From Francisella salimarina (lineage in GTDB: Bacteria > Pseudomonadota > Gammaproteobacteria > Francisellales > Francisellaceae): a DNA stretch of 64,000 bases. Within the stretch, counting starts at the first letter, position 1. Each line of letters begins with the position of its first letter. The notes beneath the pieces are model-generated. The model saw only the letters and a list, made by a program, of their open reading frames with translations. It did no database searches and was not told the origin of the DNA. A program made the position numbers and the translations under genes. This document shows positions 61,285-64,000 of this stretch, in pieces. The stretch lies in NCBI RefSeq assembly GCF_007923265.1, contig NZ_VOJA01000003.1, positions 581,995 to 645,994 on the forward strand, in the 5' to 3' direction.

Positions 61285-64000
61285 ATGATAAACTTCGCCC
61301 TCAATGGTCAAGTAGTGCGTCTATTTGATATTAAGTTTAGTCAAGGCTTGTATACCGGTATTTCAGGTAGTGCCTATATTGATAGTAAAGCTAATGTCGG
61401 TGATGAAATCGAATTTAAGTTAGATAACATATCTTTTAAAGCTATAGTTACTAGTACGGACATTGATTCTCAGAGTTGGGCTTTTGGTGGTAATAATCCT
61501 ACATATATAGCTTTTGTATCTAGTGAAGTTTTTCTCAAAGAAGATAAATCTCTAATCAAATATCCTGATGGCAGGATAAATGATGTTTTAGAAAAAGTCT
61601 TAAAAAACTATGAAATAACAGCTGATTTTGAGAGTGATAATAGTATCTTTGTTGATAATGTCTTACAAAATAATAATCTATCTACCTTTAATTATCTAAC
61701 TAATATATGTAACCAGTACGGGATTGTATTCTACAGAGATTTAAGAGAGGATGCTCAACTTAAATTCTGTAATACCTTTGCTAATAAAGATGCTATTAAT
61801 GTAGATGTTCTTGATAAACAAAAAGCTACTATCGATACTAAACCTGTGGCTTATGTAGCTGAAAATATTGCTATTGATGATAATCATAATGTTTTGGCTC
61901 TTGGATTTAATCGTCATCAAGCAGATGGTGGCTATAAGAAATATGTCGAAGTTAAAAATGGTATTATCCAGTCGCCATTTATTGGTAGTACTTCTGATTT
62001 AACTAACTTTTATGCAGAAAGTTTAGCTAATCATTTTCAAACTTATAAAAATATCTTGGCTTTAGATGGTGTTGGTATTGTAGCTGTTGGTGATACTATA
62101 CATATCGATAGTAAAAAATTACCTATAGATACCAAAGACTGGTCAATAGTACAAGCAGATGTAAGTATCACTACAGATAGTCAAGAGTTCAATAAATTAG
62201 CTACTTGTGAATATTCTGCTATTGCTGTGGCTAATAATGTCCAAAACTTGGCTACAGGTATATTAGATCAATACAATCTATCTAAATTTGTCAAAGAAGG
62301 TTTTGCAGTCAAAGGGTATTCTGATGATACAGAAGATGCTACTACTCTTAACGATACAGGTAAGTATCAACTATCTATACCTGAGTACTATACCCAAATT
62401 GATGAGGATGAGGTTATCAATGATGTTGCCAAAATTCATCTAAATCATACTCCCGATCAGAAACATAGCTTCCCTCTTGTGCAGAACTCCCCTACTCTAA
62501 TCATGGAGTTACAAGACCCTACTATTCTTGGTACACGTAATACCGAAGCTAGACCAGCTCATAACAGAAAAGGATACGAGCAAGATTATCGCTTAGCTGA
62601 TAATAAGCATAACTCGCTTAACTTTATTAATACTGGTGCCTTCAAGCATAATATTGCTAATCCTAAAGCTACCAACTCTGTGGTATTAGAATCTCAAGGC
62701 TATCGTGGTGCTAGTCGCTCTGCTGCTCTACGACTGGGTGATGAGAGCTATCGAGATATCCATAAGGGCAAAAAGTCAGGGATGTCGTTACAATCTCAAG
62801 GTAACTTCTATGAGCTACACCCTAACTATAAGGCAACTGTGTATGGTAATCGCAATAATGTAGATGCCAAATACCAAAGTATCTCTCCTGTGTATGCTAT
62901 GGTAGCACAGAGGCTACATTCTCAGGATAATCCATATCATTTGTTAGAGGCAATCAATGCTGATGAATATCATCAAGAAATATTTGCTAAGACTAGTAGC
63001 TTAACTACTCATGTCCAAGATAATATTGCAATTGATACTACCGCTGCAAATATTATTGATAAATATACCAATAAAGTAACTAAAGATATTTATCTAAACA
63101 CAGAAGAAACTCACACAACTGATGATGAACATAATCTACAGTTCAATGAAGTTGAAAGAAATCTAACTGTTGAAAATGATATTTTCGAAGAAACTCAAGC
63201 TAAAGAGATAAATATAAGTGCTAATGAAGCTATTAATACTCTTTATCATAATCAAAAAGATACCAATGTTGATGGTGATTTGACTTTTGAAGAACATGAG
63301 TTAGAGCAGAATATAACCAAAGGCTTAACTCTAGCTGGTGGTGCAATGGCTATCACAGCTAATGAGTTGGTTAAACATGCTCCACAAGGAATACATATCA
63401 CAGCTAATAAGGTATCTGTAAATACTGCTGAGCAATTAGTCTATGGTATGTATAGTGTTGTTAGTGATGAAAGTAATGTTAAAGATCCTCAAAAACCTAC
63501 TAATGAAGTACTTAGAATCTATATCATGGATAAATATTGTACTGATGTGGAAGTTGCTGAGGATGATAAGAAAATCTTAAAGGATAAAGATAAGATCGTT
63601 GATTATATTCAAGATTCTGTTTTGACACCATTATTATCTAATAGCTATATTGAAGCAAAAAGTTTCAAAGATGGTGATGATATTGGTACTCCAATAGCTG
63701 TTGAGTTTACACAAGATAAATATTATGAAATCAAACTAACTGATGATATTGAGGCAATATGTTTGAAGTTAAACACTTTGAATATTTCAAATAATCGTTT
63801 CCAAAGTCTGATAGTCGGTGTAAATGGTAAAAAAGCTGAAGATGTAATAGATGGCTTTAAACATCACCAAAATACTTTATCTTTGAAACCAAAAGATTGG
63901 CAAAAGATAGAAGTCAAACAAGGTAAGACTGAAACTATCAATGATATTGAGACTACTGTTAATCATCTTGTTATAAATGTCTTTGAACCTCCGATGATGA
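61285..64000 (+). CDS. third VgrG-like protein, C-terminus beyond the window
   Basis: The frame is open from the ATG at 61285 to the window end (905 codons so far). It begins MINFALNGQVVRLFDIKF. Residues 1-340 follow the gp27/GpD base plan: a 'GLYTGISGSAYIDSKANVGD' beta domain, LSTFNYLTNICNQYGIVFYR near residue 132, and GDTIHIDSKKLPIDTKDWSI. After that I see no OB-fold; there is a block (SVVLESQGYRGASRSAALRLGDES) similar in style to one in the gene at 26742, and then a long acidic tail. It lies after the DUF3540 gene in the same orientation. Like the protein at 26742 it may act as an effector carrier. Confidence 0.75.
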   Translation, partial: MINFALNGQVVRLFDIKFSQGLYTGISGSAYIDSKANVGDEIEFKLDNISFKAIVTSTDIDSQSWAFGGNNPTYIAFVSSEVFLKEDKSLIKYPDGRINDVLEKVLKNYEITADFESDNSIFVDNVLQNNNLSTFNYLTNICNQYGIVFYRDLREDAQLKFCNTFANKDAINVDVLDKQKATIDTKPVAYVAENIAIDDNHNVLALGFNRHQADGGYKKYVEVKNGIIQSPFIGSTSDLTNFYAESLANHFQTYKNILALDGVGIVAVGDTIHIDSKKLPIDTKDWSIVQADVSITTDSQEFNKLATCEYSAIAVANNVQNLATGILDQYNLSKFVKEGFAVKGYSDDTEDATTLNDTGKYQLSIPEYYTQIDEDEVINDVAKIHLNHTPDQKHSFPLVQNSPTLIMELQDPTILGTRNTEARPAHNRKGYEQDYRLADNKHNSLNFINTGAFKHNIANPKATNSVVLESQGYRGASRSAALRLGDESYRDIHKGKKSGMSLQSQGNFYELHPNYKATVYGNRNNVDAKYQSISPVYAMVAQRLHSQDNPYHLLEAINADEYHQEIFAKTSSLTTHVQDNIAIDTTAANIIDKYTNKVTKDIYLNTEETHTTDDEHNLQFNEVERNLTVENDIFEETQAKEINISANEAINTLYHNQKDTNVDGDLTFEEHELEQNITKGLTLAGGAMAITANELVKHAPQGIHITANKVSVNTAEQLVYGMYSVVSDESNVKDPQKPTNEVLRIYIMDKYCTDVEVAEDDKKILKDKDKIVDYIQDSVLTPLLSNSYIEAKSFKDGDDIGTPIAVEFTQDKYYEIKLTDDIEAICLKLNTLNISNNRFQSLIVGVNGKKAEDVIDGFKHHQNTLSLKPKDWQKIEVKQGKTETINDIETTVNHLVINVFEPPMM

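Noticed and set aside
17724..64000. Integrase, transposase or prophage structural genes at the T6SS locus
   Set aside because: I looked for tyrosine or serine recombinases and IS transposases and saw none. The phage-like proteins (VgrG, TssE, Hcp, sheath) all belong to the T6SS.

Overview
The window is AT-rich, gene-dense DNA from a gammaproteobacterium, most probably a member of the Francisellaceae. This rests on the very low G+C, the codon usage, the set of housekeeping genes and an ArnT/FlmK-like lipid A glycosyltransferase. The assignment is inference; no rRNA or species marker is present. The type VI secretion system (T6SS) here has ClpV, a canonical TssB/TssC sheath, and a kinase, phosphatase and FHA protein. 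It is therefore not the ClpV-less Francisella pathogenicity island system, and the strain is more likely a non-tularensis or environmental lineage.

Left part (1-17,724), chromosomal background. It holds a ROK sugar kinase and MFS sugar permease (minus strand), acetoacetate decarboxylase and 3-hydroxybutyrate dehydrogenase on either side of a FUSC-type membrane protein, and a GH3 hexosaminidase. A divergent pair, flavohaemoglobin hmp and nsrR, is separated by an almost perfect NsrR palindrome. A five-gene minus-strand run reads hypothetical, fmt, gshB, hemL, ArnT-like. Then come arsR, an ACR3 arsenite exporter, an SMR exporter, rlmL, and tRNA-Val(GAC) with encoded CCA.

Right part (17,788-64,000), a complete T6SS locus beginning just after the tRNA. 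The left arm (plus strand) encodes two small secreted proteins, a VgrG, a PAAR-like tip protein, ClpV, a PpkA-type Ser/Thr kinase, a small membrane protein, a second VgrG-like protein and a 1,282-residue putative membrane-active effector. The right arm (minus strand) reads hcp, pppA, fha, tssJ, tssK, tssL, tssM, tssM, tssA, tssB, tssC, tssE, tssF, tssG, a DUF2169-like adaptor and a pentapeptide-repeat protein. Divergent from hcp are a DUF3540 spike protein and a third VgrG-like gene that runs off the window. All thirteen core Tss components are present, and tssM is present twice.

The arms converge on a cargo region (about 33.4-39.0 kb). The C-terminal 530 residues of the effector have been duplicated there as an orphan copy with one in-frame nonsense codon. 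Each effector copy is followed by a periplasmic Sel1-repeat protein that is probably its immunity protein. The two effector copies are almost identical except in one internal block of about 45-50 residues. The two immunity proteins share their ends and differ in the middle. GC-rich REP-like hairpin elements lie at the cassette junctions. The most unusual findings are this localised specificity block, the orphan cassette, and the tandem TssM pair in which only one member keeps a P-loop.
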